In this document: positions 1-7,640 of the stretch, in pieces
Position numbering within the stretch: the first letter of the stretch is position 1
How the letters are laid out: each line of letters starts with the position of its first letter
Source of the DNA: DATDAW01 sp036525185
GTDB lineage: Bacteria > Verrucomicrobiota > Verrucomicrobiia > Chthoniobacterales > DASVRZ01
Length of the DNA: 64,000 nt
Reading direction: 5' to 3'
Assembly (NCBI GenBank): GCA_036525185.1
Contig: DATDAW010000041.1
Location: 62,001-126,000 of the forward strand
Notes under the pieces: generated by a model
Told to the model about the DNA's origin: nothing
Seen by the model: only the letters and a program-made list of their open reading frames with translations
Database searches by the model: none
Program-made: the position numbers and the translations under genes

Positions 1-2
1 TT

Positions 3-245
3 TCGTTACGGCCGGAAAAAATCCGACTTCAACACGAGCCGATGGAGGGAACGAACGTTTTCAAGGCGATGATCACCGAGGAAACGTTTAAAGGCGCCGT
101 TGATGATTTGACGATTATGACCGAAGGCGGCTTGGAGTTGCAAACCTTGGTCGCAAACGACGGGGTCGGCGAATTGGAATTCGACCCTGGTGATGACGTC
201 TGGTGCCGGTTGTATCCCGAGGATATTGTTTTGGTGAAAGAGTAA
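3..245 (+). CDS. ABC transporter ATP-binding protein, C-terminal TOBE part (5' truncated by window)
   Basis: The frame is open from the window edge to a TAA at 243-245, so only the last 80 residues are present. The visible part begins with a LRPEKIRL stretch, the usual entry to the TOBE domain of the PotA/FbpC/UgpC class of importer ATPases. Short beta-strand segments follow and it ends in VWCRLYPEDIVLV. The Walker and signature motifs lie upstream of the window. The family energises uptake of polyamines, iron or sugars; substrate cannot be told from this end. It converges on pyrF with about 80 bp between stops. Confidence 0.75.
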   Translation, partial: SLRPEKIRLQHEPMEGTNVFKAMITEETFKGAVDDLTIMTEGGLELQTLVANDGVGELEFDPGDDVWCRLYPEDIVLVKE

Positions 246-326
246 GTTGAGGCCGGCAGGAATGGTTGCGGCAACGGACGGTGGCATGCCTTGTTGAGCG
301 TCACCTTGGAATGGTGAGTGTGCGAG

Positions 327-1040
327 TCACCCTTGCAAGCTGGCAACGATGACACGGGCGGCGGCCACAGGATCGGCGGCAGCGGTGATCGGGCGACCAA
401 TGACCAGATAGTCCGCCCCTTGGGCCACGGCTTCGGGCGGAGTCATGATGCGTTTTTGGTCGTTTGCATCCGAGCCCGCGGGACGGATGCCGGGGATGAC
501 GAGTTTCATTTCGCGTGGAACAACAGCCCGGAGCAGAGCGACTTCGAGAGGACTGGCGACGAGTCCGCCTAGACCGGCAGCGGCGGCGAGTTGGCTCAGG
601 GATTCGACTTGTTCAGCAATCGGGCGCATGACGCCGGTTTCGGTAAGCGTTTGCTGGTTGGAGCTGGTGAGGACGGTAACGCCGAGGACGCGCGTCGCTG
701 ATCCAGCGGCACCCCGAACCGCAGCAGCAAGCATTTCGTGACCGCCACTGGCGTGGACGGTCAGCATCTGGACATCGAGAGCGATGGCAGATTCGACAGC
801 ATGGAGCACGGTGTTCGGAATATCGTGGAATTTGAGATCGAGAAAAACCCTCGCTCCGGTGCCACGGACGAGGCGGACGACTTCCGGGCCGTTGCGCGTA
901 AAAAGTTGAAGGCCGATTTTGAACCAGCCAACCTCCGAAGCCAGCATTTCGACGAGGTGCAGGGCTTCCGCCGCCGTCGTGACGTCGAGAGGGACGATGA
1001 TTTTCTCTTTTGCCTCGGCGACATTTTTCACAGGATGCAT
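327..1040 (-). CDS. pyrF: Orotidine 5'-phosphate decarboxylase
   Basis: 237 residues, normal for bacterial OMP decarboxylase, which makes UMP in the last step of de novo pyrimidine synthesis. A short lead precedes IIVPLDV. The catalytic Asp-Lys-Asp array is in DLKFHDIPNTV (about residues 68-78), and the C-terminal phosphate-binding region includes PGIRPAG and DYLVIGRPI. The chosen start is the ATG at 1038-1040. The frame is open further upstream but that part only mirrors ispE. The start lies six bases from the divergent ispE start, so the two genes must carry each other's translation signals inside their 5' coding ends, unless one start is misplaced. Confidence 0.92.
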   Translation of the reverse strand: MHPVKNVAEAKEKIIVPLDVTTAAEALHLVEMLASEVGWFKIGLQLFTRNGPEVVRLVRGTGARVFLDLKFHDIPNTVLHAVESAIALDVQMLTVHASGGHEMLAAAVRGAAGSATRVLGVTVLTSSNQQTLTETGVMRPIAEQVESLSQLAAAAGLGGLVASPLEVALLRAVVPREMKLVIPGIRPAGSDANDQKRIMTPPEAVAQGADYLVIGRPITAAADPVAAARVIVASLQG

Positions 1041-1046
1041 GATTCG

Positions 1047-1880
1047 ATGAAGCGTTTTGCGCCTGCCAAAATCAATCTTTCTCTCGAAGTGCTCGGAAAG
1101 CGGCCCGATGGATTTCATGATTTGCAAAGTCTCTTTTGTCCGATCTCGCTGGTCGACGAGTTGCATTTCGAAAGGGCGGATCGCTTTGGGTTTTCGTGTT
1201 CCGACCCGTCGATTCCGACGGATGAGACGAATCTGGTGGCCAAGGCTGCGAACTCGTTTGGAAACAGTGTTTTGCCGAATGTTCGGGTGCATTTGGAGAA
1301 ACGCATTCCCCATAGTGCAGGCCTCGGCGGCGGGAGCAGTGACGCGGCGACGACTTTACTTGCATTGAACGAGCTCGCGCTGGAGCCGAAGTCTTTCGCG
1401 GAATTGTGTGAGACCGCGGCATTGCTGGGGTCGGACGTGCCCTTTTTTTTGCATCGATCCGCGGCTTGGTGCGAGGGCAGGGGAGAGCGGGTGACTCCCG
1501 TGAAGCTGGAAAGCCCATTCGCTGTGCTGCTTTTCAAGCCACCCTTTGGAGTGCCGACCCCATGGGCCTACAAGAATCTCGCTGGGAGCCGGGAGTTGCC
1601 GGGCATTTCCTACAGCCCGCAGCAAACGGTCGCCGGCGCGCTGGTAAATCATCTGGAGCGTCCGGTTTTTGAAAAATACGTGCTGCTCGCATTGGTGAAG
1701 AAATGGCTCCTCGGACAACCCGAAACTCTCGGCGCCCTGATGTCTGGATCAGGCTCCACGATGTTTGCTCTCGCGCGTACGCAGTCCGATGCGGAGGCGC
1801 TGCGCGAGCGGATTTTGGAGGAATTTGGGGCGGACAACTGGACGTGGGTCGGCAGCACAATGTCTTCTGACGGATGGTGA
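1047..1880 (+). CDS. ispE: 4-diphosphocytidyl-2-C-methyl-D-erythritol kinase
   Basis: 277 residues, the family's usual size. It phosphorylates CDP-methylerythritol in the non-mevalonate isoprenoid pathway. All three GHMP kinase motifs are visible: FAPAKINLSL at the N-terminus, the ATP loop GLGGGSSDAA near residue 93, and the C-terminal MSGSGSTMFAL. LGSDVPFFL, conserved in IspE, is also present. The start is the ATG at 1047; an in-frame ATG four codons upstream is possible. A broken second copy lies 0.8 kb downstream at 2671-2880. Confidence 0.93.
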   Translation: MKRFAPAKINLSLEVLGKRPDGFHDLQSLFCPISLVDELHFERADRFGFSCSDPSIPTDETNLVAKAANSFGNSVLPNVRVHLEKRIPHSAGLGGGSSDAATTLLALNELALEPKSFAELCETAALLGSDVPFFLHRSAAWCEGRGERVTPVKLESPFAVLLFKPPFGVPTPWAYKNLAGSRELPGISYSPQQTVAGALVNHLERPVFEKYVLLALVKKWLLGQPETLGALMSGSGSTMFALARTQSDAEALRERILEEFGADNWTWVGSTMSSDGW

Positions 1881-2136
1881 GCCGCCCACCAAACGAACGC
1901 AAGCGGCGGCCCTTTCGTCGCTTCGCCGGGGCGATGTCTCTCAGCTCCAAAAGCATCTTGAGTCGGGGGCAGATATAAATGCTGTTGATAGGTTTGGAAG
2001 ATCGACGCTCTATCATGCTCTGCCATGTAATAGATCAAAAGCTGTCGAAGTTTTAATAACTAAATATTTTAATGTAAACATAGGAGTAAGTGAAGGGAAT
2101 GCGGCCCTATCCTTGGCGAAAAGCCCTTCTTGGTGA
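1867..2136 (+). pseudogene. Ankyrin-repeat protein fragment
   Basis: A frame ending with TGA at 2134-2136 encodes a recognisable ankyrin unit: a helix-rich lead SSLRRGDVSQLQKHLESG, then GADINAVDRFGRSTLYHAL and a second partial repeat ending near SLAKSPSW. No ATG or convincing GTG/TTG start with ribosome site precedes it, and its frame overlaps the end of ispE in another frame. From about 1970 to 2110 the DNA is clearly AT-richer than its neighbours. The likeliest reading is the tail of a longer transferred ankyrin gene. A short functional gene with a rare start is possible but less likely. Confidence 0.45.
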
Positions 2137-2670
2137 TCTGTTTTGACCAAACGGAAAAAGGTAAGCATGGACAAGGACGCAAATGGCAATGAGTTTTGGG
2201 TGCACACGATCGGGTTGTCGAGGCCCGCAAAGCCGAGACAACGAATTGCTATGCCTAACAACACCGCTCCGTGCGGCAGCGGCGGTGTCTCGCTCGGCAA
2301 ACTCGCGCACGACCCGCACCGCGACCACCTCGGCAAGCGGGACGCTAGCACCCACGAGAACCGGTGCATTGCTTGGACACCATAGCTTCACCCCATGGCG
2401 GCGAATGCAGGGAGGCGGACTGGCAGCCTCGTGGTGGGGATGAAATGGCTGCAGAATACGTGCACGGCCTGTTCAACGTGTGCCATCGCGCTGGGGTAGT
2501 GTCTTTGGCGACGGTTACAAGGCTATTCGGCTATACTAACCGAAGGGCGGCAGCTCGCGGGTATGATTCGGCATTGGGGCGACGATCGCATGACCTGGCG
2601 CGGGCTGATGAACTGCTGGTGGAGGGTTGGGCAAAGGCCGGGATGAGCGAGAACGAACTGCGTGGCGGTG
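2137..2670 (+). other. Gene-free stretch between two gene remnants
   Basis: No frame here has a credible start, composition or family resemblance. It separates the ankyrin fragment from the ispE remnant and is probably the degraded part of the same duplicated or inserted segment. No terminator, repeat or RNA gene could be identified. Confidence 0.4.
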
Positions 2671-2880
2671 TGAGGCAAATCTGGTCGTCAAGGCCGCGAA
2701 CTGGTTCGGGAACGGTACGCGGAATTGCTGGGGTTGGAGGTGCCCTTTTTCCATCGATCCCCCTGAGTGGTGTCAGAGAAGGGGAGAGCGGGTGAGTCCA
2801 CTGCTCCAGTAAGACTGGCCCGGAACAAACGGTCGCCGGCATGCTGGTAAATCATTTGGAGCGTCCGGTTTTTAAAAAAT
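2671..2880 (+). pseudogene. Degenerate second copy of ispE, internally deleted
   Basis: Three blocks match the intact ispE in order, by direct comparison. 2671-2713 matches 1223-1265 at about 81% identity by eye; 2724-2799 matches about 1421-1498; 2826-2880 matches 1623-1677 with four mismatches in about 55 bases. The blocks are joined by deletions corresponding to roughly 155 and 125 bases of ispE. Translation of the first block still reads NLVVKAANWFGN against NLVAKAANSFGN in the intact gene. Frame changes and stops exclude a kinase. It ends just before the next gene. Confidence 0.8.
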
Positions 2881-2908
2881 AGCAAAATAGCTGCTGCAGA
2901 GGAGCAAA

Positions 2909-3475
2909 ATGAGTGCACCAATTTCTAGCAATCGATGCGTGCCAAAAACGGAAACTGGAGCGAGAATGCAGCTTATGAACCCCATGATCGACCCCGGAAA
3001 TGCTTCTTTTGACATTGAGGACTGCGAGGACGTCATCGGCATGGTGAAAACCTTGGTCGATGGCAGGCGCCCAGGTATCCTCGGCACCGTGGATAAGGAG
3101 GGCAAGCCGCATGTGCGGTGGATGGCAACCTTCTCCTTTTCTGAATTCCCAATATTCCATACGCTGACGCATCCGGAGAGTCCAAAGGTGACACAGATCC
3201 GGGAGCATCCCTATGTGACCTGGATGTTTTCCAATGACGATCTAAGCCTCATCGTTAATCTGGCCGGGAGAGCTCGCGTGCTCACGGACACCCGTTCGCT
3301 GAAGCGCATCTGGGCGAAGATTGACGATAAATCCCACGCCTATTTTCTCCGTCAATACACCAAAGGAGCGGGTTTTGCGGTCATCGAAACGTTGGCCGAA
3401 TCGGTCCAATGCTGCTCGCCGAAGAACAACCTGTATTTCGAGGTTGGGACGGACGAGGTTGCGCGTATGCACTAG
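2909..3475 (+). CDS. Pyridoxamine 5'-phosphate oxidase-like flavin-binding protein
   Basis: 188 residues from the first ATG; an internal ATG at 2966 would give 169. The core has the split-barrel pattern of the general-stress-protein/PNPOx-like family: RRPGILGTVDKEGKPHVRW, where a strand-turn-strand is followed by RW, and then HPYVTWMFSNDD. Such proteins bind FMN, F420 or haem and act as small reductases or oxidases; the ligand is not predictable here. It is a single gene, preceded by the ispE remnant and followed by about 170 bp before the next gene. Confidence 0.7.
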   Translation: MSAPISSNRCVPKTETGARMQLMNPMIDPGNASFDIEDCEDVIGMVKTLVDGRRPGILGTVDKEGKPHVRWMATFSFSEFPIFHTLTHPESPKVTQIREHPYVTWMFSNDDLSLIVNLAGRARVLTDTRSLKRIWAKIDDKSHAYFLRQYTKGAGFAVIETLAESVQCCSPKNNLYFEVGTDEVARMH

Positions 3476-3523
3476 CGTGGTGTGCGGTAAAATCGCCGCG
3501 AAATTTGCGTGTCTTGCTGGAAT

Positions 3524-3599
3524 GGCTACGGCTGGGTGTCTCCCGGGAGGAGTAGGGAAATCTCCTAGTGGACCCCTTTCAGCGCCTAGGCGCGTAGCC
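3524..3599 (+). other. Possible structured leader upstream of the AraC gene
   Basis: GGCTACG at 3524-3530 is complementary to CGTAGCC at 3593-3599. The enclosed sequence contains the palindromes TCCCGGGA and GCGCCTAGGCGC and the hairpin AGGAG-N9-CTCCT. It could fold into a multi-branched RNA ahead of the regulator gene, but no known riboswitch class is recognised. Confidence 0.25.
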
Positions 3600-3645
3600 G
3601 TGTTTCACCCATTGTAACACGCAGGTGTGGGAACTATGTTTGATT

Positions 3646-4626
3646 ATGGAAACGCCGATCGTCATCCGGCCGCACAGCATTCCGGGTTCGCGGGCCCTTG
3701 AATTCCCGCGCGGCCGATCGCGTTTGCCAAAATTCATGAGAGCTCACTCCGATACCAATCTGATTGCGGCGTTATCGAAGTCGCAAATTTACCAGGATTT
3801 CGAGCGCGCCTTTGGCGAAACGACGGGGCTGCCACTCAATCTGCGGCCCATCGACCATTGGCAACTCGCGCACCGAGGCCGGAAACACGAAAACCCCTTC
3901 TGCGCACTAATGGCTCAGTCCAACAAGAGCTGCGCGGCCTGTTTGAGAATGCAACAGGAGATTTCAGACCCTGGCATTCGGGAGACACGTTCGGGCGTTT
4001 GCTTTGCGGGCCTCTGCGAGACCAGTGTGCCTCTGCGGGTCGGCGACCATCTCATCGGCTTTTTGCAGACGGGCGAAGTCATGTTTGGCGCCCCGAAAAA
4101 GGGGGGCTTCAGCAAAATCGCCGAGCAGCTTCGCGAGTGGGGATTCAGCATCGACGTGACCGAAGCCGAAGCCGCCTGGCTCCGCACGCGGACCCTTTCG
4201 AAGAAGCAGTACAATCAGATGATCCGGCTGCTGGAAATCTTTGCACAGCACCTCGCACTGGTGGCTAACCAATTGATGATCCGCCAGCAAAAAGCCGAAC
4301 CGCCTGCGATCACGCGGGCCCGGCAATACATTGAGGCGCATTACACTGAGGAGCTTCCCCTGGGAAAGGTTGCCCAGGCGGTTAACATGAGCAGTTATTA
4401 TTTCTGCAAGATGTTTCGTAAGGCAACCGGTGTGACTTTTACGGATTTTTTGTCGCGCGTCCGCATTGAAAAAGCGAAGAGCCTGCTGCTCAACCCGAAT
4501 GCGCGTGTTAGCGAAATCGCGTTCGACACTGGATTTGCATCCATCACGAATTTCAATCGGACCTTCAAACAGTTTGTCGGCCATTCACCCACAGACTACC
4601 GCGATACCTTGCCAAATGTAGCGTGA
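3646..4626 (+). CDS. PocR-domain AraC family transcriptional regulator
   Basis: An N-terminal PocR sensory domain (about residues 40-205) carries the family's cysteine cluster, FCALMAQSNKSCAACLRMQ, and FAGLCETSVPLRVGDHLIG. A standard two-helix-turn-helix AraC domain follows, with LGKVAQAVNMSSYYFCKMF and VSEIAFDTGFASITNFNRTF. PocR-type sensors control diol, methanol or related carbon use in other bacteria; the ligand here is unknown. The start at ATG 3646 is preferred over a GTG at 3625. No metabolic target gene lies next to it. Confidence 0.85.
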   Translation: METPIVIRPHSIPGSRALEFPRGRSRLPKFMRAHSDTNLIAALSKSQIYQDFERAFGETTGLPLNLRPIDHWQLAHRGRKHENPFCALMAQSNKSCAACLRMQQEISDPGIRETRSGVCFAGLCETSVPLRVGDHLIGFLQTGEVMFGAPKKGGFSKIAEQLREWGFSIDVTEAEAAWLRTRTLSKKQYNQMIRLLEIFAQHLALVANQLMIRQQKAEPPAITRARQYIEAHYTEELPLGKVAQAVNMSSYYFCKMFRKATGVTFTDFLSRVRIEKAKSLLLNPNARVSEIAFDTGFASITNFNRTFKQFVGHSPTDYRDTLPNVA

Positions 4627-4813
4627 TGTAGGACTTCCGAAAACGGGGAGGACTACAGGCCGAAACCGTACCATCCGGCGGTGGAGAGAGCCTTCGACGC
4701 TGAAACGTGGTCGGATCATTCTTTCCGGTTAACGCAATTTTTGGAAACAGAAGAGCAAGAATTGGAGAGTGGCCAGGCGCCGGCCATGCGAGGCTTGCAG
4801 CAAGCTGGAACCT

Positions 4814-5311
4814 ATGAAAACGACTACGCAACCTGCACCATCTGACGCGAGGACATTGAATTTAGCCAATATTCTTGTGCCGATCGATTTTACCAAGACA
4901 TCGAGCAATGCGCTATGGTATGCGAAGCCGTTTGCCAGAAGTTTCGATGCCAGGATTACGCTGGTTCATGCCATCGACACACTCGCGTACGCGGCGAGCA
5001 TGAGGTATGTCCCTGTGAATGGAGAGCTTTTGATGGCGCCCGCCGAGCGGAGGCTGGAAGCCTTGGGTATCGATGCTGTCGGGGAGGAATTGCTCGGCGA
5101 TATTCTGGTCCGGGCGGGCACGCCTTTCGAGGTGATTACGAACGTCGCCCGGGAGTGGGATGTTGACCTTATCGTAATCGGGACCCATGGGTACTCGGGT
5201 ATCCGGCACTTTTTCCAGGGCAGCACCACGGAGCGCGTCGTGCGCGAAGCTCCCTGCCCCGTGTTGGTGGTTCATCCAACCGAGCACGAGGTTGTGCAAC
5301 ACGAATGTTAA
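4814..5311 (+). CDS. Universal stress protein (UspA family)
   Basis: 165 residues with the single-domain Usp fold. It opens with LANILVPIDFTKTSSNALWYA and ends with the ATP-binding signature GTHGYSG(9 residues)GSTTERVV followed by CPVLVVHP, so the nucleotide-binding subtype is likely. The ATG at 4814 is chosen because the upstream frame lacks family sequence. Its TAA overlaps the stop of the convergent gene at 5308. Confidence 0.88.
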   Translation: MKTTTQPAPSDARTLNLANILVPIDFTKTSSNALWYAKPFARSFDARITLVHAIDTLAYAASMRYVPVNGELLMAPAERRLEALGIDAVGEELLGDILVRAGTPFEVITNVAREWDVDLIVIGTHGYSGIRHFFQGSTTERVVREAPCPVLVVHPTEHEVVQHEC

Positions 5312-6153
5312 CGCGGTTTCAACGCCATCCGGCGCGAAACTTCTCGCAGGTAGGACCGGCCGCGCCGGGCATTGGACATCGTTGTGACGGAATCTCCGGT
5401 GCCTGCAATTTCCAGAATGAGTGGACCATGAAATCCGCTGACGGAAAGATCGTGGAGCAACTCCACCCAGTTGATTCGGCCATCCCCAGGCGGCAGATGA
5501 TCGTCGAAGTTCCCGTTGTTATCGTTAACGTGAATCATTCGTAGATGCCCGGCCAGTTTCCGGACGAGCATAAAAAGATCGCCTGAGAGATTTGCGTGGC
5601 CGGTGTCGAGGCAGGCACCGGCATCGACGTCTTCGAGGGCGTCGAGGATCCACAAAATATCGCTGGTGTGTCCGAAAAGGAGATGGGGCAGCTTGTTTTC
5701 CAATGCGCAGCCGATCCCCAGTTCCCGGCAGCGCCGGGCGACCTGGTTCAAAACGGAAACGGTATTCTCCATGCGCTGGAGCCGTTCTGCGGGCGGTGGC
5801 GTCATCGCGTGTTCCGGCCCCGGATGGATAACCAGATACTGTGCGCGCAACGTGGCCGCTGCTTCGACGGCCCGCAGAATTTCTCCCAGCGCGATTTCCC
5901 GTCGGTCATGTTCGAGCGCCGAGATGTCGATGTGATCGGCAAACGGTGCGTGAAATGAGAAAGCCGCCATGCCCAATTCGTCAATTCGCGCCGCCGCTGC
6001 GCCGACGGCTCCGAGGTCGTGATAGTCGAGATGCCTGGGCGCGGAGCACACTTCCACGATGCTGAAGCCGCTTTCGCGAATCGCCTTGAGGCAATCCAGG
6101 ACGTTATTCTGGTAAAAACAGCCGGTTGAAAGGCCGATGGGCCAGATGTTCAT
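5308..6153 (-). CDS. Sugar phosphate isomerase/epimerase (xylose isomerase-like TIM barrel)
   Basis: 281 residues with the AP-endonuclease-2/xylose-isomerase barrel pattern. GLSTGCFY opens the first strand, and YLVIHPG, GCALENK, CLDTGHANLSGD and MIHVNDNNG supply the metal-site His, Glu and Asp residues. A Glu near the end, in LILEIAGTG, completes the site. Substrate is not predictable. The ATG at 6153 lies inside the upstream gene's last 50 bases in another frame, which implies co-transcription and perhaps translational coupling. Confidence 0.8.
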   Translation of the reverse strand: MNIWPIGLSTGCFYQNNVLDCLKAIRESGFSIVEVCSAPRHLDYHDLGAVGAAAARIDELGMAAFSFHAPFADHIDISALEHDRREIALGEILRAVEAAATLRAQYLVIHPGPEHAMTPPPAERLQRMENTVSVLNQVARRCRELGIGCALENKLPHLLFGHTSDILWILDALEDVDAGACLDTGHANLSGDLFMLVRKLAGHLRMIHVNDNNGNFDDHLPPGDGRINWVELLHDLSVSGFHGPLILEIAGTGDSVTTMSNARRGRSYLREVSRRMALKPR

Positions 6154-7543
6154 AGTGTCTTCGTGCCAGAGCCGAGCGCCGAAACAACGCCAGGTTGCCC
6201 GGACAATCCGCAATGAGGCACGTTCCTCCTTCCTGAGATGATTGGCAGTTGAAATCCGCGAGATCGTCCCGACCTGTGACGAAGAGCCCGGCGAAAAGAC
6301 GCGTGTAAAAATCCGCCCGGGTCGCAGGGTCCGTGTCCAGCCATTGGCTGCCCCAGCCGTAGTCGTGCTCGAATTTCGACCGGATCAGTCCGGCGATGTG
6401 GCGCGGATGCCAGCCGAGAGCGAGCATCACACGGGTGATCAGCCGCATACTGGCGGGGTGAAGCAGGAGCTCGTTGGGATTGGTGAGGATGGTGCGTGCG
6501 CAGGAGGGCAGAATTTCCATCGGTGTCCGGTCGTAGGTTTCCGGCCAGCGCTCGGGTGGCTCGTGTTCCTGCGAGTAAAACCAGCCGTGGAAATCCGAGA
6601 GCGTCGACCCCTCGTATTCATCCACGAGATTCTCCATTGCTTCCGTGTTGTCAGGAATGCGTGTAGAAGCACGCGTCGCCAGCTCTGCCGTCAACTCCGG
6701 GTCGCGCATTGCAGCCACACCTAGGCGCCAGTCCATTTCAAAAAGGGGAATGCAAAAAAGGGCAGGCAGATTTCTTACGAGTTCCTCGCCGAGCAGCCAG
6801 CGCTGATGCCGAGGTTTGAGATAATGACTGAACGGAACCCGAACGAGGCGGGAATGCAGGGGATCGCCGTACTCGGAGATATCGACCGAAATCATCTCGC
6901 GCTCCTGGGCCCCGTAGTCCGTCTCAACTGCAGTCAACTCGACGGGAATGTTGCACAGTGGTGCAGCGAGTTCCCTGATCCGGTGAGCAAGGTACTCCAT
7001 CACGAGACCGAGGCCGGCAAAAGCCGAGGCCAGTTTATACGAAACGGACGTGCCGTCAGGCTCGTGCGAACGGGCACTGATCTCCCACAATGAACTGGTG
7101 CCGCGTCCCAGGCCGGCAAGCCGGGAGAACACCGCCGAATTCTGCCGTATGCGCCAGATGAAATGATGGCCGCGCCCGCTCAGGTTGTGGAGGGGAGCGA
7201 TGCCAAAGGTCAAAAGGAGACGTTCGACCGTCCTTGCAACCGGATCCTGGAAACCGAAAGCCCGTTCCGGGTCGAGATAGGCTGCAGCGGGTTGGTCAAA
7301 ATTGACATACTCCAGGTCGAGATCGGCCAGGAGCGAGTCGCGATCCCAGAGGGACCGGCAAATATCCGCATCCTCCTGGAACAGGATGGGCAGTTCGCGA
7401 GGCCCCCTTGGGGCGCGGCATTGCGGGTCACTGGCATCGCCTGCTGTCAGATGATGACACCTGGCTGTTTCTATAGAGCGCCCTCCCAGAAAGTCGACGA
7501 AACGGGCCTGGACCCACGGGTTGTCATAGTGGTTCGCGTACAT
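6104..7543 (-). CDS. Archaeo-eukaryotic primase-like protein of unknown role
   Basis: 479 residues from the ATG at 7543. I do not recognise an exact family, but three spaced segments resemble the archaeo-eukaryotic primase (AEP) core. These are an acidic strand LLADLDLEYVNFD near residue 70, SGRGHHFIWRI near 119, and a SVDISEYGDPLHSRLVRVPF segment near 220 that recalls the third primase motif. The C-terminus has three cysteines in FNCQSSQEGGTCLIADCPG, possibly a small zinc site. No helicase or mobile-element gene adjoins it. It lies between PEPCK and an isomerase on the same strand. AEP membership is inference. Confidence 0.5.
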   Translation of the reverse strand: MYANHYDNPWVQARFVDFLGGRSIETARCHHLTAGDASDPQCRAPRGPRELPILFQEDADICRSLWDRDSLLADLDLEYVNFDQPAAAYLDPERAFGFQDPVARTVERLLLTFGIAPLHNLSGRGHHFIWRIRQNSAVFSRLAGLGRGTSSLWEISARSHEPDGTSVSYKLASAFAGLGLVMEYLAHRIRELAAPLCNIPVELTAVETDYGAQEREMISVDISEYGDPLHSRLVRVPFSHYLKPRHQRWLLGEELVRNLPALFCIPLFEMDWRLGVAAMRDPELTAELATRASTRIPDNTEAMENLVDEYEGSTLSDFHGWFYSQEHEPPERWPETYDRTPMEILPSCARTILTNPNELLLHPASMRLITRVMLALGWHPRHIAGLIRSKFEHDYGWGSQWLDTDPATRADFYTRLFAGLFVTGRDDLADFNCQSSQEGGTCLIADCPGNLALFRRSALARRHYEHLAHRPFNRLFLPE

Positions 7544-7640
7544 GACCTTTTCCCGTTCGCGAGCCGGAGTCTCCTCGTTTGTTGGAAACGAGCCGCCTGC
7601 CAGGTGAGACTCCGGCCGCGAAACGTGCTGTGGGGAAATA

